64,000 bases of DNA from Anthonomus grandis grandis (Eukaryota; Arthropoda; Insecta; Coleoptera; Curculionidae). Location: contig NC_065548.1 of assembly GCF_022605725.1 (NCBI RefSeq), forward strand, positions 42,277,131-42,341,130, given 5' to 3'. Below, in pieces: positions 53,295 to 64,000 of this stretch. Position 1 is the stretch's first letter. Every line of letters starts with the position of its first letter. The notes beneath the pieces were generated by a model. It had not been told where the DNA came from and did not search any database. It saw nothing but the letters and a program-made list of their open reading frames with translations. The position numbers and the translations under genes were made by a program.

Positions 53295-54559
53295 TTTTTC
53301 TTTTATTTTTAAAATGATGATATACCGAGGGTTCTGTTTTTTGTTTCTTTTTATTATAATTGGGTTTTTAAGGTACCTTATTAATTTTTATTTACGTTTT
53401 TTAGCTACGTATTTTTATTTATAGAATAATGGTATTTTTCCATCTTTCATCTTTTAAAACTGATACTGACTTCGTTTTAGAAACAAAAATAATATCTCTC
53501 ATCCATTGAATTGATAATATGATTTTTTACAATATCCCGAAAAATAAGTTTTTTTTTCCTAAAAATACAAATTATACATATAATTAGACTTTTTCAACTT
53601 TATAGCCGCCATTAGAAATATGTAAGTGCTTTTTATACTTTATTGCCGTGTAAAATGTGCAGCAGTAAAATCTTTAGGATTTTTAGGAATACTTTGTAGT
53701 CCTAAGCTAAGATTCCAACTTTTATTATGTGTATAAAGATTCTTATTTAATCATATATGTATATACATTGTATTTATATACATATAGACACACATATGTT
53801 CGTTGTTTTTCTAAAACAATTTTTAAAGTTATATTTGTGGGCTATAAATTATGTAAAAGTAACTTATGCTTAAAATATTTTATATATAATAATTATTTGT
53901 TTGAAATGCTTCCGAGTTATCACTTGATTAATGTCGGGTAGCTACTCAGATCAGATAACATTTGTCTTCTAGATTAAATAATCTTATTCTCATAACAAAC
54001 GCCTAATAGTTCTATGTCTATAGCCCTGAAATCTTAATGTTGCCTGAAGATGTAAGAAGGTAAGAAGAAGTTTTTGAGATTTTGGTATTGAAATTCTTAC
54101 TAGGATAGCGATGGATTAGGGTAGATATAGCTTAATTAGTAGAATTTTTCTAAGACCAATTGCCTTAATCCGTTAGCAAAATTTAAGAGGCGTTTGCCAT
54201 ATTATACATTTAAGTATTTTAGGATTAAATATTAATACATTTAAACAATATAATGAACAGTAATATTACAGATCTGCCAAGATGTCAATATCAATATTTT
54301 GCCACGTGCGTGCGCGTGCGAATAATTGTTCACCTATCGAATACGTCTGGCATAAAAGAGGCAAGTAAAAATGGACGATATAAAACTCTCCAGCATCCCT
54401 TAATATACATAATTAAGAAAAAAGTCCTTTCTGAAGTGGAGTCAATATAATATTGAAAAGTTAATAGGGGAAGTCTTTTCTCCACAAATAAAATGTTAAT
54501 AAAAAAAGAAATAGTTTTTATTCACCCGAAAATTTATCTAAAGCAAGCTACTTACTCAT
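53295..54559. other. AT-rich sequence without recognised genes
   Basis: Open frames at 53729-53941 and 54253-54450 show no family resemblance. Confidence 0.5.
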
Positions 54560-55722
54560 ATCATATTAGAAATTGGTTCTCTTATCGACAGTGTACTAAA
54601 GCAAAACTCCTTTCAAGTTGATAATAATAAATTATATTGTCAAAAGTCTGGTCTAGCAATGGGTTCCAACTTGTCACCTTTGCTGGCAGAAGTGTTTATG
54701 CTTTTTCTTGAAAGATACATCTCAAATTGCGAGATTAAAAAATACATATAAGATGTTGGTATAGGTACGTCGATGACATATTTACAGTTTTCACTGGATC
54801 CACGGAGGACTTACTGGAATTTCAAGCATTTCTAAACTCTATCAATTCTTTTGTTCATTTCGCTTTCGAACATGAACAATCAGGCAATCTACCTTATTTA
54901 GACCTCTTAATTAAAAGAACAAATAACATAAAACTCGAATTTGAAATTTATAGAAAACCAACGGCCACGGATAACATTATACCTTTCTTTTCAAACCATC
55001 TATATAATCAAAAGCTTTCCGCATTTAACTCACTTCTCCACCATCTTTTTAATATCCCTCTTTCGCAAAAACATTTTAAAAAGGAACTCAATATAATTTC
55101 TCAGATTGCTCGGAACAATAGTTATCCTGACAAAATAATAAATTCTCTTTATTTTGCACACCTTTACAAATATTTAAATAAGCTACATATATACAAAACC
55201 GATATCGTTCTGTAAACGACATCAGTATAGTATATAATATTTTGGAAACATATCCCATCAAGATGCCAAGAGTTTGTCGAGGGCCTCTGATGAGCGGTTG
55301 CGTGTTTTTTTCAGGACTTCGAATAATATGTCTAAATCTCTAGTCAACACCAAAGATAAAATTCCTGTCACACACAGATCTGGTGTTTAGAGGCTAAAAT
55401 GTTCTTATCCTGACTGCAATGTGTGCTACATCGGACAAAGCGGAAGGAGAATCGAGACTAGAGTAAAGTCACATAGTAAACTTATTGAAAAGAATATAAA
55501 CCGATTTATAGCCAATACCTCTTCTCGTTTTGCCTCATATTATATCATATTATTGAGACCGGACATGGGTTCGAGCCTGGGGCGGATACCGAGGTGCTCC
55601 ATGTTTGTCAGAAGGGGTTAAGGTAGGATCTTTTGGAATTCCTAGAAATAAATAAAGCCATCCAATCACCGATTTACACTTGCATTAATGAGCAAACAGT
55701 AACCGTACCAGAAATGTTTTAG
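54560..55722 (+). pseudogene. Penelope-like RT and GIY-YIG endonuclease relic
   Basis: RT palm: KSGLAMGSNLSPLLAEVF (54644-54700) and R-Y-V-D-D-I-F-T-V-F (about 54760-54795, catalytic Asp pair, after a frameshift), SINSFVHFAFEHEQSGNLPY, DLLIKRTNN, IYRKPTATDN (54949-54980), AFNSLLHHLFNIPLS, then the thumb NIISQIARNNSYP. The GIY-YIG endonuclease follows: CYIGQSGRRIETRVKSH (55424-55474). Ends YTCINEQTVTVPEMF at a stop at 55720-55722. 5' truncated before the palm, with several frame changes. The RT plus GIY-YIG pair defines Penelope-like elements. Confidence 0.85.
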
Positions 55723-56379
55723 TTTAACTTAAAAAATTCACGTAAAAGAAAATTAAAATGTGCCATCAACCTCCATTTTAAACTAGTATTTTTACAAGGT
55801 GGCACATGGGTGGATAGGTATCATACCTCTTAAAAAAATAGGTGGTGTCAGTCCTGACCTGACCTGAACCCTTATGGATGTAATTTTTTTATCGATTTAT
55901 CACTTTCTCAAGATAAACAAAATACGCATTTAACATAAATTTCTTTTTAAAAGAGCTTTCCAAGAAGATGCCGCAAGTGGCATCATCACATGTAAAAAAA
56001 TTAAGTAGGGTTATGTTTTACCCTTAAAGGAGGACTTAAAAAAAATAACTTTTTAAAGGCCGCAAAAACTCTTAGTCAACCTGTTTTTTTTCAAGAGCGC
56101 TAGCGAATTTATTCCTGTTACAGTCCCCATCATGTACTGGGTGTCACAAAAATATACCGATAAACTTCAAAGGTGGTAGGGAACATCAAAACAAATATTT
56201 TTTGTCCAGTAAACATATGTCTGCAAATGAGCCGTTTGAGATCAAGAGCAATAAAACTTAGACACCTTGTTTTTGGTACTATTATTTTGCGTATTCACGG
56301 AATCGCTATTTAAAGCGCAGAAAACATTTCTATATTATCAACATTCCAAAGACTTCCAGCTAAGAAAAAAATTAAAAAA
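55723..56379. other. Sequence without recognised genes
   Basis: A stretch around 56135-56290 (TACTGGGTGTCACAAAAAT) resembles a mariner terminal sequence and may be the left TIR of the relic that follows. Confidence 0.35.
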
Positions 56380-56680
56380 AAATCGCTGCATCGAGTTCTC
56401 CAGGAACAACTTTTCGTACCCTTTTCATTTATAACGTTTCAAGCTTTTCATTACAAGCTTTCTCCTGAAGATTATCTACACAGGTTAGCTTTTTGTCAAT
56501 GGTTTTTGAATCGTAACAAGCCTGATTTTAAAAGAATGTTGTTTTCAGAAGAGGAATGTTTTACATGGTTATTTCAATACCAGAAACAGTCATATTTGGC
56601 ATGATGAAAATCATGCGTTTCTTTATTCAAATAAAGAAAGTTATAGGCAGGGTTTTAGTTGCTGATTGGCCGTCGACTTT
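56380..56680 (+). pseudogene. Mariner-like transposase relic
   Basis: FQAFHYKLSPEDYLHRLAFC and QWFLNRNKPDFKRMLFSEEE (56440-56555) correspond to the block before and at the first catalytic residue (S-D-E changed to S-E-E). After a frameshift it reads NSHIWHDENHAFLYSN. The rest of the catalytic domain is missing. Confidence 0.65.
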
Positions 56681-57619
56681 GCAATAACATTACCCGAATG
56701 TTAAATAGATAAATATTTTTAATAACTAATTTAAATTAATATTTATCCCGAGGACAAATTTGACGTTGCTTGACCTACTATACTATTATAAACAGTCATC
56801 GCCACGCAACGCGGGGGAGCTTTATATCGATAACGGGGGCCGTTACTTGATCCGAATGTTTAGTAACATTTTAATCGCCCTGGGGTTATTCCTTGTCGCA
56901 TTGCTGTCTTAAGACGTTTTTGCTTTCGGTTCGTTGTGTCAATTGCTGTTGCTCTTGCAAACACAAAAAATTCAATGTAACAGACGTATTAAATTTTAAT
57001 TATTCTTAAGCGTAAGGTAAAAACTAGAACTCTAAAAGAAAAACAAACCCATGAATATTTTTAAGAAAATAATAAAATAAATTATTATAATTCATGTTAT
57101 TCAAAAAGGATGTAATTAAATAAGACATAGTAAACTAAATTAAAATTATTTTTAACTCATCACATGCTCGAAATTATTTCGTTTTTGTATTTTACAAAAG
57201 CCGAGGTGACCACAAGACTTTGTTAAAAAAACGCTTAATATGCTGTCAGCTACTTAATAATACATTTTTGATGTTAAGAATATCCGCTTAATATTTATCC
57301 TTCTTATGGTAAAAGGCTAGAGAGAAAGAGCGAAATCTGCAGAACTAACTCCGCACGCAACAACGCGGGATTGATCGTATGTATATACCCACCAAGTTTT
57401 TCTCGCCTCTCGGACATTTATACGTCCAATTTGAACTTATTCCTAGTTAGTACGGAAAGAATCGCTATAGTCCTAATTTTAACTTGTGACTTAGATTTTT
57501 TATTGTAAGTTAATACACTAATTTCCGCACTCGAGACCTAAGGTGGCCAGATGTGTATATACATCGGGAAGATGTGTCGATATTGATTTCGGAGAAAAAA
57601 AATTGCTGAGAGCTAAATT
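56681..57619. other. Sequence without recognised genes
   Basis: Two less AT-rich patches (56750-56950 and 57300-57580) but no coding signal. Confidence 0.4.
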
Positions 57620-58500
57620 AAAACAATAGAAAAATGGAGGTTCGGACTGTCAAAATCAGAAGGATTAGAGAATGTCGAATATTTAGTTAAGTAGAATAAC
57701 GTTAAAACTCAATTTAAAGATGAATTTCCAAGTGCAGATCAGTTTATAAACTTTTATTTAAGACATAAGCTCTTTACCAAGTAGCCATAAATGGTGGAGG
57801 TTGCCAGACAGAAAATTTTGACGTTATTTACGAAGATTTCGATCTATTAAAAACAACAATTGATTAACCTGATCTAGCAGACAAATGAAGCCACATCTGG
57901 AATTGAGATGAAAGTAGCTTTTACAGTGGTCTAATTAAAACTGTGGGTCAAATAAAATGTCCATGTACTCGAACAACAACTGGTCTGGGTAGAGAAAATA
58001 CTTAAATTTTATTAGCTTACAGTGCAGCTTGCGACAAAGGTGCAGCATTAGTAATAGTATGATGAATGAACAGCTCCAGAAATTCCTAAAGGTCTAAAAC
58101 TTGTATATGCAGCAAGGAAAAGAGGATGGATGGAGACAAACGTATTTGAGAATTATCTAAAAAAGTTTTGATAAAAGACTTTGGGGAAAGACGAGCCATA
58201 CTTTTAATTTGGAATAGACCTTCAGAATATATATACAAAAAGCTCTAAAAGAAGGTGTCACGATTTTAAAATAACCTCCCACATTCCAGCCACCTTTTAC
58301 AACCATTGGATTTGGCTGTTTTTAAATCATCAAAGAATAAATGGGATTAAAGGCTGGTCCATTGGTAAAGACAGCATCCTGGTTATGCAAATTATTAAAA
58401 AACATTATCTACATTATCTAAACTTATTCAAGAAGTTTGGAATGATTCAGGTCCTAGTATAATTTAGAATAGTTTTAAGAAAGATGGGATATATCTTCTT
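57620..58500 (+). pseudogene. pogo/Jerky-type DDE transposase relic
   Basis: Readable pieces: FGLSKSEGLENVEYL (57645-57690, the segment after the DNA-binding domain), EFPSADQFINFYLRH, ARKRGWMETNVFENYLKK (58108-58165), RRAILLIWNR-like strand near 58195, then a P-P-H-x-S-H-x-x-Q-P-L-D-L-A-V-F block (58278-58325) in which the family's third catalytic region lies, and WNDSGPSI with KDGIYLLD (58440-58505). Many stops. Pogo elements insert at TA; no TIRs were found. Confidence 0.7.
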
Positions 58501-58960
58501 GACAAAACAGTTTTGGGTAGCCCGCTCTTCAGAAAGGGCTTACATACATACTGGGCCAGTCCAGGAAAAAGTAGGGTAGAAAGGAACTCCAGAAAGGTAA
58601 CAGAGCTACTTACAGGCCATGCACCCTGCAGGACAAATCTTCGTATACTCGGCAAAGTAGAAACACCGCTACATCGAGGTTGTAAGGAAGACAAAAGAAC
58701 CGCTTTTTATATTTTGTGTTTCTGCGAATTGAAGAAGCCTTCATCCCGACGGGAGCGACAGTTTTGGGCGAAGCTAAACCTTTACCAAAGAGGATAAGAG
58801 TTTCACCACTAGAAAAAAATGCTGGACTTCACCAGGAAACCAACCAGGTAACACCTAGCGAAGAATTTTTAGTGGGTAACTGGGCACGAGTCCGACACTA
58901 CCGGAGGTTCAAGAACTATTGGTGTTTATAGATTATAATTAATCTATAATGGTGTGGGTT
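58496..58960 (+). pseudogene. Non-LTR retrotransposon C-terminal fragment (RNase H end)
   Basis: A 94-codon frame from 58513: TYWASPGKSRVERNSRKVTE, LLTGHAPCRTNLRILGK and HRGCKEDKRTAFYILCFCE. The S-R-x-x-L-L-T-G-H and C-x-x-D-x-x-T-A-x-H-I-L-C-x-C pattern is the end of RNase H plus the zinc-like C-terminus in R1/TRAS-type elements. It joins directly onto the pogo relic. Confidence 0.65.
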
Positions 58961-59184
58961 ATAATTTACTATATGGTGTTGACGATTTTATGATTGTTTT
59001 ATGATTTTCTTCTAATCCGGGCTCTTTTTTTGTTCTTGTGTGTGTAAACGATGTCTTTAATTTTGAACCTCACCTTATTATCAATAACCTTGTGAAATAA
59101 AGTATTTCAACCCTTCTTGAATTTATTTCAAACACCACCATAAGTTGCTACGTATCTGAACCAAAATTATATCTGAGTACCAAG
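58961..59184. other. Short sequence without recognised genes
   Basis: Contains AATAAAGTATTTC at 59096, possibly the 3' end of the preceding non-LTR fragment. Confidence 0.35.
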
Positions 59185-59256
59185 GATTAGTAGACCAGTT
59201 GGTAGCGAGTATGTCTCACACGCTTAGGGGTCCTTGGTTCGAATCCCGAGAGCAAC
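59185..59256 (+). other. tRNA-derived sequence (SINE head or tRNA pseudogene)
   Basis: CAGTTGGTAGCG (box A region, 59196-59207), GTCTCAC (anticodon-loop region, anticodon position CAC) and GGTTCGAATCC (box B, 59236-59246), with normal spacing. The body resembles elongator Met-type tRNA. The acceptor arms do not pair and the anticodon stem is poor, so it is not a working tRNA. A T-rich run follows, as in a pol III terminator. Confidence 0.45.
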
Positions 59257-60399
59257 AATTTTCTTTTATTTTATTTTAAGTTTTTATTTGATCTGTTATT
59301 GTTTTCTTAACCTAACTTTTAATTGTGTGTAAAATGTGCTTTTTTACCCTTATTTTCATTTTAACGGCATGTTATTGTATAGTTTTTTTGTGAGACCGTG
59401 ACTTAGTTGTTTTTCTTCATTTGTTTATGTTGTACCTGGTCTCTTTGAGAAAATAGATAAAGCCTTTTTGTATGAATTATTTCGCTAACAAAAAATTAGT
59501 GCACTTAAGACCACACGACCGCAGTAAAACTTCATTAGGTCCATTCATATGTATATTTATGCACAAATTCTATGCGTAATTTCTTCTTAGATGATGGTCC
59601 TGGAGCACCACTTTCATATTCAGAGTCTGTATGACTTAAGAAAAATAGCGACCATGCGATACATCGCCTGAAAGCTTCCACTAAATGCTTAATGGTCCTA
59701 GATAGAAAATTCATCTAAAAATTTCAGCTTTTCAAAATCTTATTTTTCGTATTTTTATTTTCTTTACTACACTTGTTCAGATGTAACTTGCCTGTAAGTG
59801 TATTGTTATTTGCAGAGTTTGTATTTTGTGTCAATCTAAAAAACAAAAAAAAATAAAAAAAAACAAAAAAATCATTTTAAATCCTCAGTTATTGTATGTT
59901 TATTGGAGGTCGAAAGCATTTCGATACTTCTACCCATCATATCTTTCATAGGCAAAAATCGACCAAAAAATCGACCTTACGGGCCATGGGAGAATATTGG
60001 TATTCGCGTCTTGAACGAACCCTGCAAGAAAAATATTTTTGATTTTCTTAAAATATAGCTAATTAAGAAACACCTTTTTCAAACTCTTTGCATTTTTGCA
60101 CTTTGCTTAACCACTTTTTAACCGGTTTTAATTAAATATTTTTTTAGACAAAGAAAGAAAATTTATAATTCAATATGTTATGTTATATACATGTACAAGC
60201 GTTATGATTTTATTGATAATGTACACACATAAAAATGATTTGGAGACAAACCTATTAAATGAAAAATAAACACGTCTCAATTTATTTTGGAACTACTTCT
60301 GAAGAATTTATCAAAAATAAAAATTCATCGTTGTATTAAAAATTGAGATAACTCTTAATTCAAAAAAAGTAAATTTAAAGAAAAGTTAATAAAAAAGAA
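59257..60399. other. Sequence without recognised genes
   Basis: Contains A-rich runs at 59835-59870; no coding signal. Confidence 0.45.
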
Positions 60400-61095
60400 A
60401 AAGACCTTGCTAATAAAGCATATGACGATACCTGTTGCTAATAACAGCTTGATATCTGTTAAGCATGCTCGTAATTACATTTTTTATATTTTGCTTAATT
60501 TGTAGCAATTGCTCCTGGATACAGTTCAGGAACTCTTCCTTTGCCCGGAATACTATTTATCAATATTATTAATTTGATAGTGTTCATTAATGCATTTTAA
60601 ATAAATTTGGTGAATAAATGATTAGTGTTTGATTAATGAAAACATGAACCTTTTCAACATACTTCAAATGTGCTTGATACGATTTAAGTTAGGGGATTGC
60701 GCAGGCTATCGCAATTCCTGAATATAGTGCTGTTCGAAAAAGTTTCTAGCGGTTCTTGTAATATGCCGAAGCGCATTGTAGTGGATAAATAATATGTAAA
60801 ATGTGATAAATATATATAAATGACACGAACGCCTTAAATATTTTGTAGCTAACTTCTTAGTTGGTTGGCAAAAACATTGGCATCTCAAAATGTCTAAATG
60901 TCAATAAACCTATCATGTATAGGTTCTGCTACTCTTGTTGGACCAGTATTTCTTTCTCTCACCTCACCACTCTCTTCAAATCTTTGCCACAATCTTCCTA
61001 GAGTTTACAGTTTCTGTCACATCGCGGATGTTGATATTACCACATTAACGATGTTGATGATAATGATAATGCTACACACAATCAAAATAAATTCT
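60400..61095 (-). pseudogene. Tc1-like transposase relic
   Basis: Minus strand: LGRLWQRFEESGEVRERNTG (60950-61015, the paired-like DNA-binding end), then about 60706-60888 YNALRHITRTARNFFEQHYI followed in the same region by A-Q-S-P-N-L-N-R-I-K-H-I and S-M-L-K-R-F. The final catalytic block normally reads S-P-D-L-N-P-I-E, so both acidic residues are altered. Middle part missing. Confidence 0.7.
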
Positions 61096-63486
61096 TACAA
61101 TACTAGCAGAACAAATTGTATTTAATACATTTTTTGGTTCACGAAATACGCCTTGAATAACTAAAACTGTTTATTTAATATTAACAAAAATAACTTAATA
61201 TGATAAGGTATGTACAAGGTAATAAAAAACACAATTTATCTTGAAAATAAACTTTTTCGGGTAAAAATAAAATGGATTTTTTCCTTGGCTTGTAGACCAT
61301 TTTGTTACATGTAGTTAAATAAATGACATTAGCATTAAAATATAAATAAATAAAAAGTATAAATATTGTTATTCTCATGAGCCACATCAACTATTAAAAT
61401 TCGAGTGTTAGTGTAAGAGCAACATCAGACTCATGGACTTGCCAATCAATTAAAAATTTCTGTTAAAATGTTTATTTATATTTAAAATATAAAAATATGA
61501 AGAAATAGGTTAGTTGCGAGATGAATTTATTTGGAGCTATGTTAAACTAAAAGTGTTAGAAACAAAAATTGTCACCTTTTTTAAATCTTGAACAGATATC
61601 AATGGCGAAATCTCATATCCTGTTTTCTGATATTAAGAGGCTGTGTCAGTATAAAATAAGCCAATATGAGGGAATAACCAATGCAAACTAGCTCCTAAGA
61701 AAAAATGTAGAAAACAAACAGCAGGTAGTAAAATTTTAAAACTTTGGTCTCAAAGTGATTAGTGAATAGTGTTTATACAGTTAGTATTAAGTCTACTTAT
61801 TGCCTAGCAGGAAAGCTGCCAAACAACACCATGGTTTACTAATTGGATAGTTTATTATAAATGTCAAACCTGGTTTAATATAAAAGATCAAACCTGGCTG
61901 CAAGAGGTCTGCAGGGTTGAAGTGGGGAATCTGGATGGATCTAATTGATAGTGGAGGTCTACGTAGACGTAGTAGGACGAATCTTACAATGGTAGAAGAT
62001 TTTTACTGCTTGTACCAGTAGAACATGAATACACAAAAAAAACTGAAAGTGGAAGAATATGCAGATTGAGGGATCTCCAATGCATTGAGTAGGTATAAGG
62101 AAATCCTACACAAGGTCAGTAAGATAGTTAGTGTCTATTAAAAAAATAATATCCCCTATCTAAAATGCCCAATTAAGGTGAGTATTCAACTTTTTATGTG
62201 TTTATCTTATCAACTTTTATCTCAAAAGTGCTTAGAACTCAACCTTCATCAAAGGCTTGTTCTTCAAGACTCCTAGAGATCAAAGACTTTCTCGCCAGTA
62301 ATGGTTTTATTATGTATACATAATGGATATATATATATAATGGAATACAATTATATATAATAGATAAGCTGAATATTGTTGGTTAGGATATAAAATTTTA
62401 TTATAATTAACAGTCTTAGTTTCATTATGATGATTAAAAATGATTGTTATTAAAAGTAGAATTATTACTGAAGTGATTACTATTATTTTATTAAGCTTAT
62501 TAGTAAAGTACCATAAAATTGCCTTTTAAAGTTCTGTAAGCAAGATAAATGTCTTCGTTAAAATTCTAGACTAATTGTATTTTTATGCACTTATAGAAAA
62601 TAATTAGCCTAAAAATTTTAATCTTTTTTTCCTTATCTAAGTAATTTTAAAACTGTGCCCCTTTTTTCTTAAACCAAATTGCTTTCTAAGAAATAAAAAT
62701 AATATATACAAATATAGACTTTGTATTATTTAACATTATATATTATGATTAATTTAAACTGAGAAACCTATTTTAATTTTTCGCAATATATTTATTCACG
62801 TTGTTAAATTTTCATAAAACCCATTCGTCAAAATAAAACTAATAAAAAAAGCAGAGACAAATAAACCAGTTAGAGTAATTTGTAATGGTAATTTTTGTCG
62901 CAGAATATCATCCGCATCATTAAAGCAATCCCGGGGGATGTGAACTGGATTTCATCTTTTTATTTTGCTTTAATTTGCTTGTATGTTTTAAAAAATTAAA
63001 TCCGTAATAACTCTAAGGCATTTAAAATTTATTTTTACTAGATATCAAATTAAAAAATCAGAATAGTAAAAAGTATTAAAAGATATAACCTTAGGTGTAA
63101 ATTAGATAATATATCATGCGTATAATAACTTATCTGATCCCAGCTTGAACCAAGAGAAAGTTGAAAATCTTTTGTTTTATGACAATGGCCCGAATGAATA
63201 AAAAGAAGCATAACCTTATACTTGCAAAATATAGAGCAAATCCTTCCCTCCATATGAATAATAATAAAAGTAAAACCTTTTTCTAACAAGTACGGAGCAA
63301 ATTCTTCAAATCAAAAGGAGGATTTGCTTACATCGAAAGTAAATGGTATGAATAAAAGTGAGTTTTTACTTCCAGTCGTGAGCATATCCTTCAAAATAGT
63401 TGCATCTAGTCAGACTTAGACTCACCTGCTGAGAATAGATAACGGATCGGTTAAATAAATTGTTCGCAGTGCCTAAAATATTCACA
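61096..63486. other. Long AT-rich stretch without recognised genes
   Basis: No coding signal. An (AT)n-like tract lies at 62322-62362. Imperfect inverted GAGCAAATCC / GGAGGATTTGCTTA sequences at 63234-63335 may belong to the left end of the following Harbinger element. Confidence 0.45.
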
Positions 63487-64000
63487 ATGGCGGAAGTAGT
63501 GAATTTGCGAAAGGTGAAATATTATAAACCTCGGTCGTCTCCACAAAATAGCGATTTCAAAAGTCTATTTCGATTTGAAAATCGTAATGTGGAATGGTTA
63601 GCTAATAATTTTCTGGGCCCTTCTACAGAAACGCGAGGTGGTGCTCTTTCTTCTTTACAGAAGATGAAAATATGTTTAAGGTATCTGGCTGATCCTGGAT
63701 TCCAAAAAGGTATAGGTGAGGAGCTTGGTGTAGAGCAGTCAACAGTATCACGAATAGTGAATACCGTCGTTAATAGAATTGTTGTGCAAGCTAATCGGTG
63801 GATAAAATTTCCTACTTCTCATAATGCTATAATGGAAGCAAAGGACTTATGGCAAAATAAATATCGTTTCCCAACTGCAATTGGTACCATAGACTGTACG
63901 CATATCGGTATAGAAAAACTCAGTTTTCGTGGTGATGAGTATATCAACCGGAAAGGAAAAGCAACGCTTAACGTGCAAGCAACTTGTGACGCCAAATGTA
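63487..64000 (+). CDS. PIF/Harbinger (HARBI1-like) transposase, N-terminal part
   Basis: An uninterrupted frame of 171 codons from ATG 63487 to the window end. MAEVVNLRKVKYYKPR starts it; residues 35-110 fit the HARBI1 helix-turn-helix region (FLGPSTETRGGALSSLQKM, FQKGIGEELGVEQSTVSRIV). The first catalytic Asp lies in TAIGTIDCTHI (63877-63909), followed by YINRKGKATLNVQATCDAK. The second Asp and the Glu lie beyond the edge. It differs clearly from the transposase at 33222, so it is another family. With no stops so far it may be intact. Confidence 0.85.
   Translation, partial: MAEVVNLRKVKYYKPRSSPQNSDFKSLFRFENRNVEWLANNFLGPSTETRGGALSSLQKMKICLRYLADPGFQKGIGEELGVEQSTVSRIVNTVVNRIVVQANRWIKFPTSHNAIMEAKDLWQNKYRFPTAIGTIDCTHIGIEKLSFRGDEYINRKGKATLNVQATCDAKC

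Noticed and set aside
53729..53941. 70-codon plus-strand ORF rich in Tyr, Ile and Leu
   Set aside because: AT-driven composition, no motif and no neighbouring support.
59185..59256. Functional tRNA gene with anticodon CAC
   Set aside because: Box A and B fit, but acceptor and anticodon stems do not pair, so only a tRNA-derived sequence is called.

Overview
This is an AT-rich stretch of an animal nuclear genome, most likely an insect. The element mix (copia with an initiator-Met-type primer site, errantivirus-like, BEL/Pao, DIRS, Penelope, jockey-type, long-TIR mariner and MADF-bearing Harbinger elements) fits a transposon-rich insect such as a beetle. The sequence alone does not fix order or species. 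There is no bacterial architecture, no operon and no CRISPR array. No complete host gene can be called; only two weak exon- or promoter-like islands are candidates.

Layout. 1-2694: 5' part of an errantivirus-like LTR element on the minus strand (LTR, primer site, two unusual small ORFs, gag, start of pol), running off the left edge. 2781-4180: decayed Ty3/Gypsy copy. 5582-7575: mariner-like element with about 310-bp TIRs. 8800-12511: complete Ty3/Gypsy element with paired LTRs and a 4-bp TSD, carrying an internal deletion that fuses RT to integrase, a snap-back MITE and tandem 3' stem-loops. 12595-13545: jockey-type ORF1 followed by a TATA/Inr promoter. 14441-15984: small transposon relics. 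16200-19963: DIRS-type element with a recognisable intron, fused in frame to a different ORF family (19964-21200), which is itself interrupted by a Penelope-type palindrome.

22665-24800: two non-LTR relics in opposite orientation. 25475-29652: complete but decayed copia-type element. 29760-30560: BEL/Pao relic. 33073-35821: nearly intact PIF/Harbinger element whose transposase gene and antisense MADF/BESS gene interlock, each exon 2 lying in the other's intron. 36690-37270: mariner relic. 38983-40473: unclassified element rich in GACGTC.

40620-52570: what appears to be one errantivirus-like relic (gag, pol, env-like region, 3' LTR) split by a non-LTR retrotransposon and two long-TIR mariner elements. 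52815-53278: short Penelope-derived element with a hammerhead-ribozyme-like motif. 54560-55722: Penelope RT/GIY-YIG relic. 56380-61095: relics of mariner, pogo, non-LTR and Tc1 elements plus a tRNA-like sequence. 63487-64000: start of a second, unrelated and open Harbinger transposase.

How the parts act together: almost every coding feature is a mobile-element protein. The Harbinger pair (nuclease plus MADF DNA-binding partner) is the best preserved functional unit. Most others are broken by stops or frameshifts and record successive insertions.
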